NCBI RefSeq assembly: GCF_006476045.1
Contig: NZ_SRZY01000023.1
Coordinates: 248,001-312,000, forward strand
DNA length: 64,000 nucleotides
Source of the DNA: Sphingobacterium lumbrici
Lineage (GTDB): Bacteria > Bacteroidota > Bacteroidia > Sphingobacteriales > Sphingobacteriaceae
Reading direction: 5' to 3'
Shown: positions 26,826-36,402 of the stretch, in pieces
Position numbering within the stretch: position 1 is the stretch's first letter
Layout of the letters: every line of letters starts with the position of its first letter
Notes under the pieces: generated by a model
Database searches by the model: none
Told to the model about the DNA's origin: nothing
The model's input: the letters and a program-made list of their open reading frames with translations, nothing else
Program-made: the position numbers and the translations under genes

Positions 26826-27359
26826 CTACCAATTAGCAAACGCTCGATTGTAAATATCTTCCGTCAACCTTTTAATAATATCTTCATTTAACGATGCCTC
26901 CTGCGAAGTAACATCTGATCCGGAAAATTCCTTAAATTGCGTAAAAGACTCCTCAAAGTTACTCTCGCCCGTGGCATCCAATTTATTCGTGTACTTTACT
27001 TTTACTGTGATAGATAGGCGATTTAAAGCAGCTCTATCTCGACCGCCTGCTTCTACTGCAGCCGGAGTAATGGTATAATTGGTGACGAAACCCTCAAAAA
27101 TTGCATCTCCATCATCATTTACCTGACTTAAAGAAGACTGCGTACGTATACGTTCTTTCAGGCCCTCCGTAAAATTTTGGCTCAATGTCGCATACACCAT
27201 CGGTGATATATTCTCAAAATACAATACGGTATAGGTTTTCATTCCCTGAGGGATCGATCCTCCGGTAAAACTATATTTTACCCCACATCCCTGTATGCAC
27301 AAAATAAGCACTGCGGCAAACAAACTCTGTAATACAATTCTAATAGTAGCTTCTGACAT
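26826..27359 (-). CDS. lptE: LPS assembly lipoprotein LptE (Bacteroidota type)
   Basis: 177 residues. A signal peptide ends at a lipobox Cys near residue 25 (LILCIQGCGVKYSF). The mature part has the family pattern GVKYSFTGGSIPQGMKTYTVLYFENISP, followed by a helix (LSQNFTEGLKERIRTQSSL) and strands ending in YNRAFANW. LptE plugs the LptD barrel that inserts lipopolysaccharide into the outer membrane. It lies between the sigma-54 activator and the TPR-like gene with gaps of about 12-14 bases, so all are one transcript. The Bacteroidota LptE family diverges from the E. coli protein. Confidence 0.85.
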   Translation of the reverse strand: MSEATIRIVLQSLFAAVLILCIQGCGVKYSFTGGSIPQGMKTYTVLYFENISPMVYATLSQNFTEGLKERIRTQSSLSQVNDDGDAIFEGFVTNYTITPAAVEAGGRDRAALNRLSITVKVKYTNKLDATGESNFEESFTQFKEFSGSDVTSQEASLNEDIIKRLTEDIYNRAFANW

Positions 27360-27371
27360 ACGACTAAATTA

Positions 27372-28610
27372 CTATTCTAAATTTAAATCTTTAATCTTTC
27401 TATACAATGTTCTTTCCGAAATCCCTAGTTCTTGTGCCGCAGATTTCCGCTTCCCTTTATGCTTTTTCAATGCTTTTTTGATCAAATCTGACTCTTTATC
27501 TATCAGCGAAAGAGATTCTTCTACTTCCTCCGCATCCTGTGTATCTATTGCCATATATGAATTATTCGGATTCACATTAGTGGGATTATGGATAGTGAGG
27601 GTAGACGGAGGTGTATTAGGTACTACTTCCTGATAGAGCTGATTTATATAAGGTGAATTTTGATCAAAAGTAGTCGGATTAGCATCATTTTGAAGCAATT
27701 CTACTACGAGCTTTTTTAAATCCACCATATCCTTTTTCATATCAAACAGGACTTTATATAGCAGATCCCGTTCCGAAAAATCCTCCTTATTTTGATCCTT
27801 CACAAACATCGGAAGGTTCGTAGTATTTGATTCGACAGGCAAATAATTTCGAAGGATTACTCCACTGACTATACGCTCCTTTTCTAAAACGGCTATCTGC
27901 TCTGCAATATTCTTCAACTGTCGTACATTACCCGGCCAGCTATAATTTGTAAGCAACTCCTGTGCATCCGGCATTAGTTGGACTCCCGGCGTACGATATT
28001 TATCCGAAAAATCGACCACAAATTTACGAAATAGCAAATAGATATCCTCTTTACGTTCACGCAAAGACGGGATACGCAATGGCACAGTATTCAAACGGTA
28101 ATACAGGTCCTCACGAAACTTTCCTTTTTTTACTGCCTCAAATACATCCACATTTGTCGCCGCGACCACCCGAACATTTGTCTTCTGAACCTTTGAAGAT
28201 CCAACACGGATATATTCTCCGGATTCCAAAACACGTAGCAATCGAGCTTGTGTATTCATTGGAAGTTCACCTACCTCATCCAAGAAAACAGTTCCTCCAT
28301 CAACCACTTCAAAGTAACCCTTACGCGCTTCATGTGCCCCTGTAAAAGATCCCTTTTCGTGACCAAATAACTCTGAATCAATCGTCCCTTCGGGAATTGC
28401 GCCACAATTAACCGCAATAAAAGGACCATGTTTACGTGCACTCAGTTGATGAATGATATGCGAGAACACTTCTTTACCTGAACCACTTTCACCTTGTATT
28501 AAAACAGATATGTCTGTCGGTGCAACTTGTTTCGCAACATCTATTGCTCTATTGAGCAGAGGGGAATTCCCTATGATACCAAATCTATTTTTTAAATCTT
28601 GATTGTCCAC
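27372..28610 (-). CDS. sigma-54-dependent transcriptional activator (AAA+ / Fis)
   Basis: 412 residues. The AAA+ domain starts almost at the N-terminus, with no receiver or sensing domain. It has Walker A GESGSGKE near 41, the sigma-54 contact loop GSFTGA (consensus GAFTGA), Walker B GTVFLDEVGELP, and arginine-finger region RLNTVPLRIPSLRERKED. A Gln/Asn-rich linker leads to a Fis-type helix-turn-helix at the end (KSAAQELGISERTLYRKIKDL). It drives promoters read by RpoN. The start is GTG at 28610 with GGAG eight bases upstream. It sits 21 bases after miaB. Targets are unknown. Confidence 0.92.
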   Translation of the reverse strand: MDNQDLKNRFGIIGNSPLLNRAIDVAKQVAPTDISVLIQGESGSGKEVFSHIIHQLSARKHGPFIAVNCGAIPEGTIDSELFGHEKGSFTGAHEARKGYFEVVDGGTVFLDEVGELPMNTQARLLRVLESGEYIRVGSSKVQKTNVRVVAATNVDVFEAVKKGKFREDLYYRLNTVPLRIPSLRERKEDIYLLFRKFVVDFSDKYRTPGVQLMPDAQELLTNYSWPGNVRQLKNIAEQIAVLEKERIVSGVILRNYLPVESNTTNLPMFVKDQNKEDFSERDLLYKVLFDMKKDMVDLKKLVVELLQNDANPTTFDQNSPYINQLYQEVVPNTPPSTLTIHNPTNVNPNNSYMAIDTQDAEEVEESLSLIDKESDLIKKALKKHKGKRKSAAQELGISERTLYRKIKDLNLE

Positions 28611-28631
28611 AGTATTCTCCTTAATGATTAG

Positions 28632-30068
28632 TTAATCTACAATTTTTCCGATTAAAGTAGCAGAAGTACAGCTTTGTCCCAACACATACACATAGTCACC
28701 CACTTTGTACCTTTCGTCAACAGGGAATACAACCATAGTATTTTGATCATTACGACCACAATAATCTTTATCCGACCGTTTGGAGAATCCTTCGATCAAT
28801 ACTTTATGCACTTTGCCCACGAAATGTTGCAATCTGAACAAACTGTGTTCGCGCTGTAAATTTACCACTTCCGTTAGACGACGTTTTTTTATCTCCTCCG
28901 GAATATCATCTTCATAACGCTTAGCAGCTAATGTACCCGGACGTTCCGAGTAAGCAAACATATAAGCAAAATCATATTTCACATATTCCATCATGGATAA
29001 AGTTTCTTGGTGTTCCTCTTCTGTTTCTGTACAGAATCCGGTGATTACATCTGTAGAAATTCCACATTCTGGAATAATTCGACGAATAGCATCCACACGT
29101 TCTTTATACCACTCACGGTCGTAGGTTCGGTTCATTAATTCCAGTACACGGGAGTTTCCGGATTGTACCGGAAGGTGAATATAATTACAAATATTTTCGT
29201 ACCGTCCCATCGTATACAATACCTCGTCCGTTATATCCTTGGGATGAGAAGTTGAGAAACGCACACGTAAATCAGGACTTACTTCAGCTACTAACGCCAA
29301 TAATTGAGCAAAATTGACTGTAGGCAGCGGTTCTTCCCCCTCTGGAACCTCCGGTGTATATTTATAAGAATCAACATTTTGACCTAACAAGGTTACTTCT
29401 TTATAACCTGCATTATACAATTCACGAGCCTCACGCACAATGGAGTGTGTATCCCGGCTTCTTTCGCGGCCTCGTGTAAATGGAACTACACAAAAAGAAC
29501 ACATATTATCACAGCCTCTCATAATAGAGATGAAGGCTGAAATACCATTGGTATTAAGCCGAACAGGATTTATGTCCGCATAAGTTTCTTCACGGGACAA
29601 TAATACATTTACAGCTTTGCTTCCATCATCTACTTTTTCAATCAGATTAGGTAAATCCCGATAGGCATCAGGCCCGACCACAACATCAACCAATTTTTCT
29701 TCTTCTAAGAATTTTGATTTCAGACGTTCTGCCATACACCCTAATACACCGACAATCATCCCTGGGTTCTTTGCCTTAGCAGATTCAAATTCCTTCAGGC
29801 GATTGCGCACACGCTGCTCGGCATTCTCACGTATAGAACAGGTATTGATAAAAACAACATCTGCCTCCTTATAATCCTTAGTTGTTTCAAATCCCTTATC
29901 CAACAAAATGGACGCAACAATCTCACTATCAGAAAAATTCATCTGACATCCATAACTCTCTATGTACAACTTTCTTCCGTTAGAAACTTCTACGGTAGAT
30001 GGTAACGCTAACGCTTCACCCTGACGATCTTCATCGTGCGTTTTTGTGCTGTGTATTAAATCTAACAT
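28632..30068 (-). CDS. miaB: tRNA-2-methylthio-N6-dimethylallyladenosine synthase
   Basis: 478 residues. Radical-SAM methylthiotransferase that modifies ms2i6A37 in tRNAs reading UNN codons. The N-terminal cluster cysteines are in [22 protein letters not shown] and GVLGCMAER. The radical-SAM CxxxCxxC is in [17 protein letters not shown]-terminal TRAM domain follows ([16 protein letters not shown] region), including [16 protein letters not shown]. It begins the minus-strand run miaB, sigma-54 activator, lptE, TPR-like gene, secG. A -7-like TAACTTTG (minus strand, 30087-30094) lies about 20 bases upstream. Confidence 0.96.
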   Translation of the reverse strand: MLDLIHSTKTHDEDRQGEALALPSTVEVSNGRKLYIESYGCQMNFSDSEIVASILLDKGFETTKDYKEADVVFINTCSIRENAEQRVRNRLKEFESAKAKNPGMIVGVLGCMAERLKSKFLEEEKLVDVVVGPDAYRDLPNLIEKVDDGSKAVNVLLSREETYADINPVRLNTNGISAFISIMRGCDNMCSFCVVPFTRGRERSRDTHSIVREARELYNAGYKEVTLLGQNVDSYKYTPEVPEGEEPLPTVNFAQLLALVAEVSPDLRVRFSTSHPKDITDEVLYTMGRYENICNYIHLPVQSGNSRVLELMNRTYDREWYKERVDAIRRIIPECGISTDVITGFCTETEEEHQETLSMMEYVKYDFAYMFAYSERPGTLAAKRYEDDIPEEIKKRRLTEVVNLQREHSLFRLQHFVGKVHKVLIEGFSKRSDKDYCGRNDQNTMVVFPVDERYKVGDYVYVLGQSCTSATLIGKIVD

Positions 30069-30086
30069 ATTCTAATTCAAAGTTTA

Positions 30087-30094
30087 CAAAGTTA
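30087..30094 (-). promoter_or_regulatory. -7 element upstream of miaB
   Basis: Minus-strand TAACTTTG matches TAnnTTTG and ends 18 bases before the miaB ATG. No TTTG is found at the -33 distance. Confidence 0.4.
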
Positions 30095-30217
30095 ACAAAT
30101 TAAAATTAGATATAATGACACTTTGTCAGCGTAATGTCTCATTAAAATAATGAAGATTTACTAATTGAAAAGTAGTGAATATCTAATTGATTTAACACAA
30201 ACACAACCTTATAAAAC

Positions 30218-30253
30218 AAACAAGGTATCACTCCTATGAGCAACACCTTGTTT
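30218..30253 (-). terminator. possible terminator after the OmpA-like gene
   Basis: Nine-base stem AAACAAGGT (30218-30226) with ACCTTGTTT (30245-30253), 18-base loop; T-rich sequence follows on the minus strand. Confidence 0.65.
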
Positions 30254-30274
30254 TATACTTAATATAAGACCTGT

Positions 30275-30958
30275 TTACTGACCAACTTCTGCCTTTGCGT
30301 CTCTTATCATTTGATCACCCGCTAAAATAACGATCTCTACGCGGCGATTTTCAGCACGACCTCCATCCGTATCATTTGAGGCAATAGGTTCAGAATAATT
30401 TTTACCTTGTGTTTTCACACGTGCGCCGGTTAGACCTTGTGATACAGCATAGGATTTTACTGCAGCGGCACGCGCTTCAGAAACTTTCTGATTAGCCGAT
30501 AATGACCCAATGTTGTCCGTATGTCCAATTACCAGAATTTCAGTTCCGGGCTCTTTATTCAACGTTGCTACTAAATTAGCAATATTGGATTTGGCTGCAG
30601 CTTTTAAGTTAGAACTGCCAAAATCAAACAATATACCTTCATCAAATTTCACGATAATACCTTCATCTGCTTTGATTACTTGAGCACCTGCTACCGTATT
30701 TTCGATCTCTTTGGCTTGCTTGTCCATTTTCTTACCGATCAACGTTCCTGCTGCACCACCAATTACAGCACCCGCTATTGCACCTACAGCAGTATTACCC
30801 GCTTTACCACCAATTAATGCACCTATCGCACCACCAGCAGCCGTACCGATTACAGCACCTTTAGTTGTACTACTTGTATTTTGAATTGTTGAACAACTTG
30901 CCAATAACATTGCTGATGTAGCCAAAGAAAGACCATACACAGCTAATTTTTTATTCAT
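30275..30958 (-). CDS. OmpA-family lipoprotein with glycine zipper
   Basis: 227 residues from the ATG at 30958 (MNKKLAVYG). ATGs at 30964 and 30970 are also possible. A signal peptide ends at a lipobox Cys (AMLLASCSTIQ). Residues about 35-90 are a Gly/Ala-rich zipper (AAGGAIGALIGGKAGNTAVG) like that of YiaD and Lpp-associated proteins. The C-terminal OmpA domain has FDFGSSNLK, VIGHTDNIGS and NRRVEIVI and should bind peptidoglycan. It anchors the outer membrane to the wall. Single gene with a hairpin terminator. Confidence 0.9.
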   Translation of the reverse strand: MNKKLAVYGLSLATSAMLLASCSTIQNTSSTTKGAVIGTAAGGAIGALIGGKAGNTAVGAIAGAVIGGAAGTLIGKKMDKQAKEIENTVAGAQVIKADEGIIVKFDEGILFDFGSSNLKAAAKSNIANLVATLNKEPGTEILVIGHTDNIGSLSANQKVSEARAAAVKSYAVSQGLTGARVKTQGKNYSEPIASNDTDGGRAENRRVEIVILAGDQMIRDAKAEVGQ

Positions 30959-31070
30959 TTTCATAACCAATAATTATTTTAGTTTTATTACTCTAAGTAG
31001 TAAACAAAGTAAATGCCAAAAGTATCCCTTGTTCGCCCAATCCTTATTCAAACAATCAAAAGAGCACTTT

Positions 31071-31832
31071 TTATTTTGATTGAGGAGGAATATTCAATTT
31101 AGGCAATTTTTGAAAAGCAGGTCTGCCTTGTTCATTCCACGATTTTAACGAACGATTCACATAGTCCAAAAGATCATATTGCCCCCAAGTTTGGGCCGTA
31201 GAAAGAGAAGGTCTATAAAGATCCATAAAGTTTTGGAGATCATCACCACTCAATCCAGTAATTTCGGTAATTTTTGCCTTACTAAAGATTCGGTCCACTT
31301 GTATTTCATTAACTTCACGATCCATAAATTTTTCAAATCTCTTCATGTTCTTTGCTTCGCGGCCAAATAGGTTATATAACGCCGTCGCAGGACTATTTAC
31401 ATATGTACCCACTCCATTCTTTCCACCATTATATATCCCTTTCTTTTCGTAGTCGCGCAGGATATCTCCCATTTCCTGTTCGCGAGACCTTCGACTGACG
31501 ACGACTGTTTCCAAGTGAATTCCAGATCGCATTTCCAATAACACATCTTCCATCGTATAGATGATAGTTTTAATGGATCCGTAACCCGTTTTTGTAAGGG
31601 ATAAGCTATCTCCAACTAACGCCTCTATATAAAACACACCATAACTACTGGTTGTAGTATGCTTTTTAGTCCTTAGATTAACGACATTTACGTCTGCTAT
31701 TCGGCTGCCATTATCTTTATCCAATACTAATCCGGAAAGCGAAGGCATTTCTGTTTGCTGTGCACGCACCTCCATCAATGCTAATAATAGCACAACAAGA
31801 CAATATACAGCTTTTATTATTTGTTTTAACAT
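31071..31832 (-). CDS. exported protein with carboxypeptidase regulatory-like domain
   Basis: 253 residues. A signal peptide ends before QQTEMPSL (about residue 24). Residues 30-110 fit a CarboxypepD_reg-like beta sandwich (LSGLVLDKDNGSRIADVNVV ... GVFYIEALVGDSLSL), the domain also used at the start of TonB-dependent receptors. The remaining helical part (FEKFMDREVNEIQVDRIFS) is not recognised. Probably periplasmic or outer-membrane associated. No susCD pair is nearby. The stop codon lies inside a nine-base inverted repeat (31053-31061 with 31074-31082). Confidence 0.75.
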   Translation of the reverse strand: MLKQIIKAVYCLVVLLLALMEVRAQQTEMPSLSGLVLDKDNGSRIADVNVVNLRTKKHTTTSSYGVFYIEALVGDSLSLTKTGYGSIKTIIYTMEDVLLEMRSGIHLETVVVSRRSREQEMGDILRDYEKKGIYNGGKNGVGTYVNSPATALYNLFGREAKNMKRFEKFMDREVNEIQVDRIFSKAKITEITGLSGDDLQNFMDLYRPSLSTAQTWGQYDLLDYVNRSLKSWNEQGRPAFQKLPKLNIPPQSK

Positions 31833-31898
31833 CCGAAGCTAAAGTAAAGAAATAGTTAGACTATAAAATGTTAAAAAGTTTTAAACTATTCATCATTT

Positions 31899-32300
31899 TT
31901 ATTTATAGGGATAAAAAACAAAGTTTGCCCCTTCCGGGACAACTACAAACAGACACATAAAATTCTCTGCCTTTTTGAAATGCTTCTCAAAATACGCCCG
32001 TTTCTCTTCCTTTATAATCCCTCTCTCCACAAATTCTTCGACCGAACTTACATTGATAGACCAGTTTGTTTCCAGTTCAGTCTTATCGAGCAACACTTCA
32101 CCTATCCGCACTTCATGCTGATGAGCGACGAAGATAGGATATAATGTATAACCTTCGACGATCATTTCAGCAGAAACCTCTTTTATCGAATCGCTATAGA
32201 AATCCAAATCAACTTTTAAACTCTGTAATGGGCTACTTTCAACGGAGGATTGACCACCTTCGTCAGACGGTTGATTATTAAGAAGATCTTCTAAGTTCAT
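31899..32300 (-). CDS. hypothetical cytoplasmic protein
   Basis: 133 residues; I do not recognise the family. The first 30 residues are polar and low in complexity. The rest is a compact mix of strands and helices (KVDLDFYSDSIKEVSAEMIV, GYTLYPIFVAHQHEVRIGEV, FVERGIIKEEKRAYFEKHF), ending FVFYPYK. No signal peptide, no membrane segment. It lies 20 bp after rlmD on the same strand and is likely cotranscribed with it; no function can be inferred from that. Confidence 0.68.
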   Translation of the reverse strand: MNLEDLLNNQPSDEGGQSSVESSPLQSLKVDLDFYSDSIKEVSAEMIVEGYTLYPIFVAHQHEVRIGEVLLDKTELETNWSINVSSVEEFVERGIIKEEKRAYFEKHFKKAENFMCLFVVVPEGANFVFYPYK

Positions 32301-32320
32301 ATCACCTTTTTTATCTTTAT

Positions 32321-33736
32321 TTATGCTTTTCCTTTAATCTTCAACAGCACCACATTTTCTACATGCTGTGTATGTGGGAACATATCAACAGGTTTGATGC
32401 GCACCACATCATATTTCTCCGTGAGTATCTGCAAATCCCGAGCTTGTGTCGCTGCGTTACAACTTACATAGACTATTTTTTCGGCTTCCATTTCCAAAAT
32501 CCGTTGTACGACATCAGCATGCATACCTGCACGCGGCGGGTCAGTAATCACCACATCGGGTTTACCATGCAAGGAGACAAAATCAGCGGTAAGTACATCT
32601 TTCATATCTCCCGCATAAAATTTCGTATTCCCTATTCCATTGATCTCTGAATTGAGCTTAGCATCTTCAATAGCAGACGGTACATATTCCACACCCACAA
32701 CCTCTTTAACCGTACGGGCGACAAAATTCGCAATCGTGCCAGCCCCTGTATATAAATCGTAGACTAATTCGTGACCTTTCAGATCCGCAAACTCACGTGT
32801 GATTTTATACAATTCATACGCTTGATGTGAATTTGTTTGATAGAATGACTTAGCACCTATCTTAAACTTCAGTCCCTCCATTTCCTCATAGATAAAATCA
32901 CGGCCTTTATACACCTGAATCTCCTGATCAAAAATAGTGTCGTTACGTTTTTGGTTGACGATATATAACAGGGACGTAATATCCGGAAACCTCCTATCTA
33001 TAAATGACATCAATTGTTCCACCTGCTCTTCTTCCGGATATGCAAAAACAACGATAACCATTACTTCACCCGTTGAAGAAGTGCGAATAATAAGATTACG
33101 CAACGCGCCCTCATGCGCGCGCAGATCGTAGAAAGTAATACCTTCTGCTACCGCAAAATCACGGATTGCGTTACGCAAATCATTAGAGGGATCTTGCTGC
33201 AAAAAACAATGATCGATATCCAATATTTTATCAAAACGGCCCGGAACATGAAAACCCAAGGCATCCATATTATCCGGAGCCACCTGTTCATCTACAGAAG
33301 TAAGCCATCTTTTATTAGAAAACGTGAACTCCAGTTTATTTCTATAGTACGCTGTTTGTTGTGACGGAAGAATACTTTCCATGGAAGAAGTATCAACTTT
33401 GCCGATCCGCAAAAGTGCATTATCTACAGATTGCTGTTTGAATTGCAATTGCGCATCGTAGGTCATGTGCTGCCACTTACAACCGCCACATACACCAAAA
33501 TGCGGACAAAATGGATCTACACGATGTTCAGACTTTTGAATAACATTAACCACCCTGCCTTCTGCAAAGTTCTTTTTCTTCCGTTGTAATTCAACATCTA
33601 CTACATCGCCGGGAACTCCTTTTTCAATAAAAAGCACTAAATCATCTTGTTTAGCGACGCCTTTTCCCTCTTCTGCGATATCAATAATAGTAATGTTATT
33701 CAGGATTTTTTTCTCCTGTGGTATTCTTCTTCCCAT
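32321..33736 (-). CDS. rlmD: 23S rRNA (uracil-5-)-methyltransferase RlmD/RumA-type
   Basis: 471 residues. A TRAM domain at about 14-70 binds RNA. The iron-sulfur cysteines are in CPHFGVCGGCKWQ, at about 79-90. The methyltransferase domain has DLYTGAGTIANFVA for S-adenosylmethionine binding. The catalytic nucleophile region is VITDPPRAGMHADVV followed by VYVSCNAATQARD. It methylates a uridine in 23S rRNA; whether this is the U1939 enzyme or a close relative cannot be told from sequence alone. A TATTTTTG -7-like element (minus strand, 33744-33751) precedes the start by seven bases, too close for a normal leader. Confidence 0.9.
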   Translation of the reverse strand: MGRRIPQEKKILNNITIIDIAEEGKGVAKQDDLVLFIEKGVPGDVVDVELQRKKKNFAEGRVVNVIQKSEHRVDPFCPHFGVCGGCKWQHMTYDAQLQFKQQSVDNALLRIGKVDTSSMESILPSQQTAYYRNKLEFTFSNKRWLTSVDEQVAPDNMDALGFHVPGRFDKILDIDHCFLQQDPSNDLRNAIRDFAVAEGITFYDLRAHEGALRNLIIRTSSTGEVMVIVVFAYPEEEQVEQLMSFIDRRFPDITSLLYIVNQKRNDTIFDQEIQVYKGRDFIYEEMEGLKFKIGAKSFYQTNSHQAYELYKITREFADLKGHELVYDLYTGAGTIANFVARTVKEVVGVEYVPSAIEDAKLNSEINGIGNTKFYAGDMKDVLTADFVSLHGKPDVVITDPPRAGMHADVVQRILEMEAEKIVYVSCNAATQARDLQILTEKYDVVRIKPVDMFPHTQHVENVVLLKIKGKA

Positions 33737-33824
33737 GATCTGGCAAAAATACGCTTTTTTTGGAAGTATTGGATATTACGTATTGAGATATGCAGAGTAT
33801 GAATACGCAAATTTGCATATTCGC

Positions 33825-34400
33825 CTAAAGCAACGTTGCTGCTACCAGATGAGGCAACATCTCCTTCTGGAAGGAGATAAAATTTTTCTTTACATCTGCA
33901 TCGGTTACCGCAGTAAAAGCAAATGAAAAAACAATATTTTTACTCGTTTTGATTAAGAAAGTAAGTTTATCCTCAGAAATAGTAGAGCCTATGGTTTCAT
34001 TTTGGATAAAAGAACTTAGCAATAAAAATTCCAAATCATCCGAAAGTGTTTTCAAATACTCTTGTGCATTCGCAGATTCCCGAATAAACTCCCAACCAAC
34101 AAATTCATTGCACACTGTATAAGTTACACGACTTACGCGAAGAATTGTATTGGCTAAAAAAGTAGGCAAATCGTTCTCGCGTACGCCTTTATTCAAAATA
34201 TCCTGTACATTTTCTTGAATATACTCCATCAATACGGCATGAAGAATCAATTCCTTGGATGTGAAATATTTATAGAATGTAGCTTTAGAAATACGAGATT
34301 GTTTTGCTAATTCATTGACACTGGTTTTATTATAACCATATTTACGAAAAAGCTCACGAGCGGCTTTCTTAATAGCTACGGTTATTTTATCTTGTTCCAT
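33825..34400 (-). CDS. TetR/AcrR-family transcriptional regulator
   Basis: 191 residues. The N-terminal helix-turn-helix is typical: AARELFRKYGYNKTSVNELAKQ and SRISKATFYKYFTSKELIL. The C-terminal ligand domain is all helical and not assigned to a subfamily. It would repress a target set in response to a small molecule; no efflux gene is adjacent. It starts three bases before the stop of the preceding lipoprotein gene on the same strand, so pheS, the lipoprotein and this regulator could share a transcript. Confidence 0.9.
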   Translation of the reverse strand: MEQDKITVAIKKAARELFRKYGYNKTSVNELAKQSRISKATFYKYFTSKELILHAVLMEYIQENVQDILNKGVRENDLPTFLANTILRVSRVTYTVCNEFVGWEFIRESANAQEYLKTLSDDLEFLLLSSFIQNETIGSTISEDKLTFLIKTSKNIVFSFAFTAVTDADVKKNFISFQKEMLPHLVAATLL

Positions 34401-34403
34401 CGA

Positions 34404-34829
34404 TTAATTATTTCCTACAGTATATGAATTCCCAAAAGAACTTACATAATATGGCTTAAGGGGGCATTCGGCTACATCAATGGGCGAACCATCTTTTAAA
34501 AACCATTTGGCTCCACTCACTGGATCTTCCACATAAAATGCGTTAGAGATCACCACCTGATTCCGCTGCTCAGGATTTACCGGGCTGCACCTGTCATACG
34601 CAACGAACTTATAGGTACCAGCAACGTTGGAAATATTGTACACGATCAAACCGCTTACTCCTCCTGAAATATAGTCGCTTCCATTCGGGCGAAATGCGTC
34701 GCTCGCGGTAGCTTGAGAGAATGTTTGATTAAAGGTGACATTAGGAACCACATTACACCCCCCTTTATCACATGCAACAGCAAGTAAAGCGAACAACGAG
34801 AAGAGTATATAGTTCCTAATGATCCACAT
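34404..34829 (-). CDS. lipoprotein of unknown function
   Basis: 141 residues. A membrane-signal stretch ends at a lipobox Cys near residue 20 (LFALLAVACDKGG). The mature part has several Cys and Asn and looks like a small beta-sandwich (DYISGGVSGLIVYNISNVAG, YKFVAYDRCSPVNPEQRNQ). It resembles Bacteroidota proteins annotated as Rieske-like or hypothetical lipoproteins, but no Rieske CxH pair is evident here. The ATG abuts the stop of pheS, with no gap. Confidence 0.7.
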   Translation of the reverse strand: MWIIRNYILFSLFALLAVACDKGGCNVVPNVTFNQTFSQATASDAFRPNGSDYISGGVSGLIVYNISNVAGTYKFVAYDRCSPVNPEQRNQVVISNAFYVEDPVSGAKWFLKDGSPIDVAECPLKPYYVSSFGNSYTVGNN

Positions 34830-35870
34830 TTATATTATTTCAGTTTCAAATTGAGATAAGAAACGAACATCATTTTCGGAGAAAAGACGCAAATCTTTAA
34901 TTTCGTATTTCAAATTTGTAATACGCTCAATACCCATTCCAAATGCAAAACCTGAATATTTTTTACTATCTATTCCACAGTTTTCCAACACATTCGGATC
35001 GACCATACCACATCCTAAAATTTCTACCCAACCCGATCCCTTACACAACTGACATCCTTGGCCTTTACATATCGTACAGGAGATATCCATCTCTGCCGAC
35101 GGTTCAGTGAAAGGAAAATAAGAAGGACGGAAGCGCACTTTTGTACCCTCTCCATATAATTCCTGTACGAAGTGAAATAACGTTTGCTTTAGATCTGCGA
35201 AAGAAACGTTTTCATCGACATACAATCCTTCAACCTGATGAAAGAAACAATGTGCACGTGCCGAGATAGCCTCATTGCGGTACACCCTTCCCGGCATAAT
35301 TGCACGAAACGGAGGTTTGCCAGCTTCCATAAGACGCACTTGCACAGATGAAGTATGTGTACGAAGTGCAATATCGTTTCCATCCTGTTTTTTAATAAAA
35401 AATGTATCCTGCATATCCCTGGCAGGGTGCTCAGGAGGAAAGTTTAACGCCGAGAAATTGTGCCAATCATCTTCGATTTCAGGCCCTTCCGCAACAACAA
35501 ATCCTAATTTTTTAAAGATTTCAACGATCTCTTTACGCACCAGAGAGAGCGGGTGACGAGATCCCAGCTGAAATCCTTCGCCCGGCAATGTTAGATCTCC
35601 TTCATCACGTTTTGTAGCAGTAATATTGGATTTGCCAAACAGTTCTTGACCTTCTTGGTATTTATTTTCCGCTAATTGTTTAAATTCATTCAATACTTTA
35701 CCTAAAACACGTTTCTCCTCAGAAGAAACGGTTTTAAATTCCTCGAATAACCCTTTGACAACACCCTTAGAAACTAAAAATTTTAACCTGTAATTTTCTA
35801 CATCTGCAGCGGATGATAGCGTAATCTGCTCAATCTCTTCGGTATACTGCTTTATTCTATCTTGCAACAT
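34830..35870 (-). CDS. pheS: phenylalanyl-tRNA synthetase alpha subunit
   Basis: 346 residues, class II synthetase. It pairs with PheT (not in the window) to charge tRNA-Phe. A coiled-coil N-terminus is followed by the catalytic core: motif 1 region GSRHPLSLVRKEI, motif 2 FRAIMPGRVYRNEAISA, and motif 3 GFAFGMGIERI. A Cys cluster (CTICKGQGCQLCKGSGW) sits in the insertion, a feature of many bacterial PheS. Regular length. Confidence 0.97.
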   Translation of the reverse strand: MLQDRIKQYTEEIEQITLSSAADVENYRLKFLVSKGVVKGLFEEFKTVSSEEKRVLGKVLNEFKQLAENKYQEGQELFGKSNITATKRDEGDLTLPGEGFQLGSRHPLSLVRKEIVEIFKKLGFVVAEGPEIEDDWHNFSALNFPPEHPARDMQDTFFIKKQDGNDIALRTHTSSVQVRLMEAGKPPFRAIMPGRVYRNEAISARAHCFFHQVEGLYVDENVSFADLKQTLFHFVQELYGEGTKVRFRPSYFPFTEPSAEMDISCTICKGQGCQLCKGSGWVEILGCGMVDPNVLENCGIDSKKYSGFAFGMGIERITNLKYEIKDLRLFSENDVRFLSQFETEII

Positions 35871-35930
35871 AACGCCAAAGATACAGCAAAATATTAAAAT
35901 TCTATGTCAGGATATGCTAATTAATATGGA

Positions 35931-36383
35931 TTAAAATGGCAGACCATCTTTCTCATCATCATTTTCTTTAAAATCAACAGACTGTTCTTGTTGGGTTGTC
36001 GTATTTGAACTAGTATTGGTATTAGCTTGATTCCCGGACGGATTTTCAAAATCCGTCCGTCGTCCTAATATATTGAAACTTTCGGCTACAATTTCTGTTG
36101 TATACCGTCGAATTCCCTCTTTATCTTCATACGAACGTGTACGCAATTTACCTTCAATATATACGAGCCTCCCCTTGCTCAAATACTTTGCGGCGACATC
36201 CGCCAGTCCACGCCACATGACAATATTATGCCATTCGGTTTGTTCGATTTTCTTTCCGTCTTTATTAAACGTTTCGGAGGTCGCTAAAGGAAAACTCGCT
36301 ACACTAACATTTCCGTCTAAGTAACGCAACTCAGGATCTTTACCCAAGTGTCCCACTAAAATAACTTTGTTTACGCTTGACAT
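35931..36383 (-). CDS. ssb: single-stranded DNA-binding protein
   Basis: 150 residues. The OB fold is clear (VNKVILVGHLGKDPELRYL, TEWHNIVMWRGLADVAAKYL, KGRLVYIEGKLRTRSYEDKEG). A Gln/Asn/Thr-rich linker leads to the acidic tip ending KDGLPF, which resembles the usual DDDIPF end that binds partner proteins. It protects single-stranded DNA in replication and repair. It lies 19 bases after mutY on the same strand. Confidence 0.96.
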   Translation of the reverse strand: MSSVNKVILVGHLGKDPELRYLDGNVSVASFPLATSETFNKDGKKIEQTEWHNIVMWRGLADVAAKYLSKGRLVYIEGKLRTRSYEDKEGIRRYTTEIVAESFNILGRRTDFENPSGNQANTNTSSNTTTQQEQSVDFKENDDEKDGLPF

Positions 36384-36402
36384 ACTATAATTTAGGGTTT
36401 AT

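Noticed and set aside
31053..31082. Terminator overlapping the stop of the carboxypeptidase-regulatory-like gene
   Set aside because: The nine-base stem is real, but no T-run follows on the minus strand, so I do not list it as a terminator.
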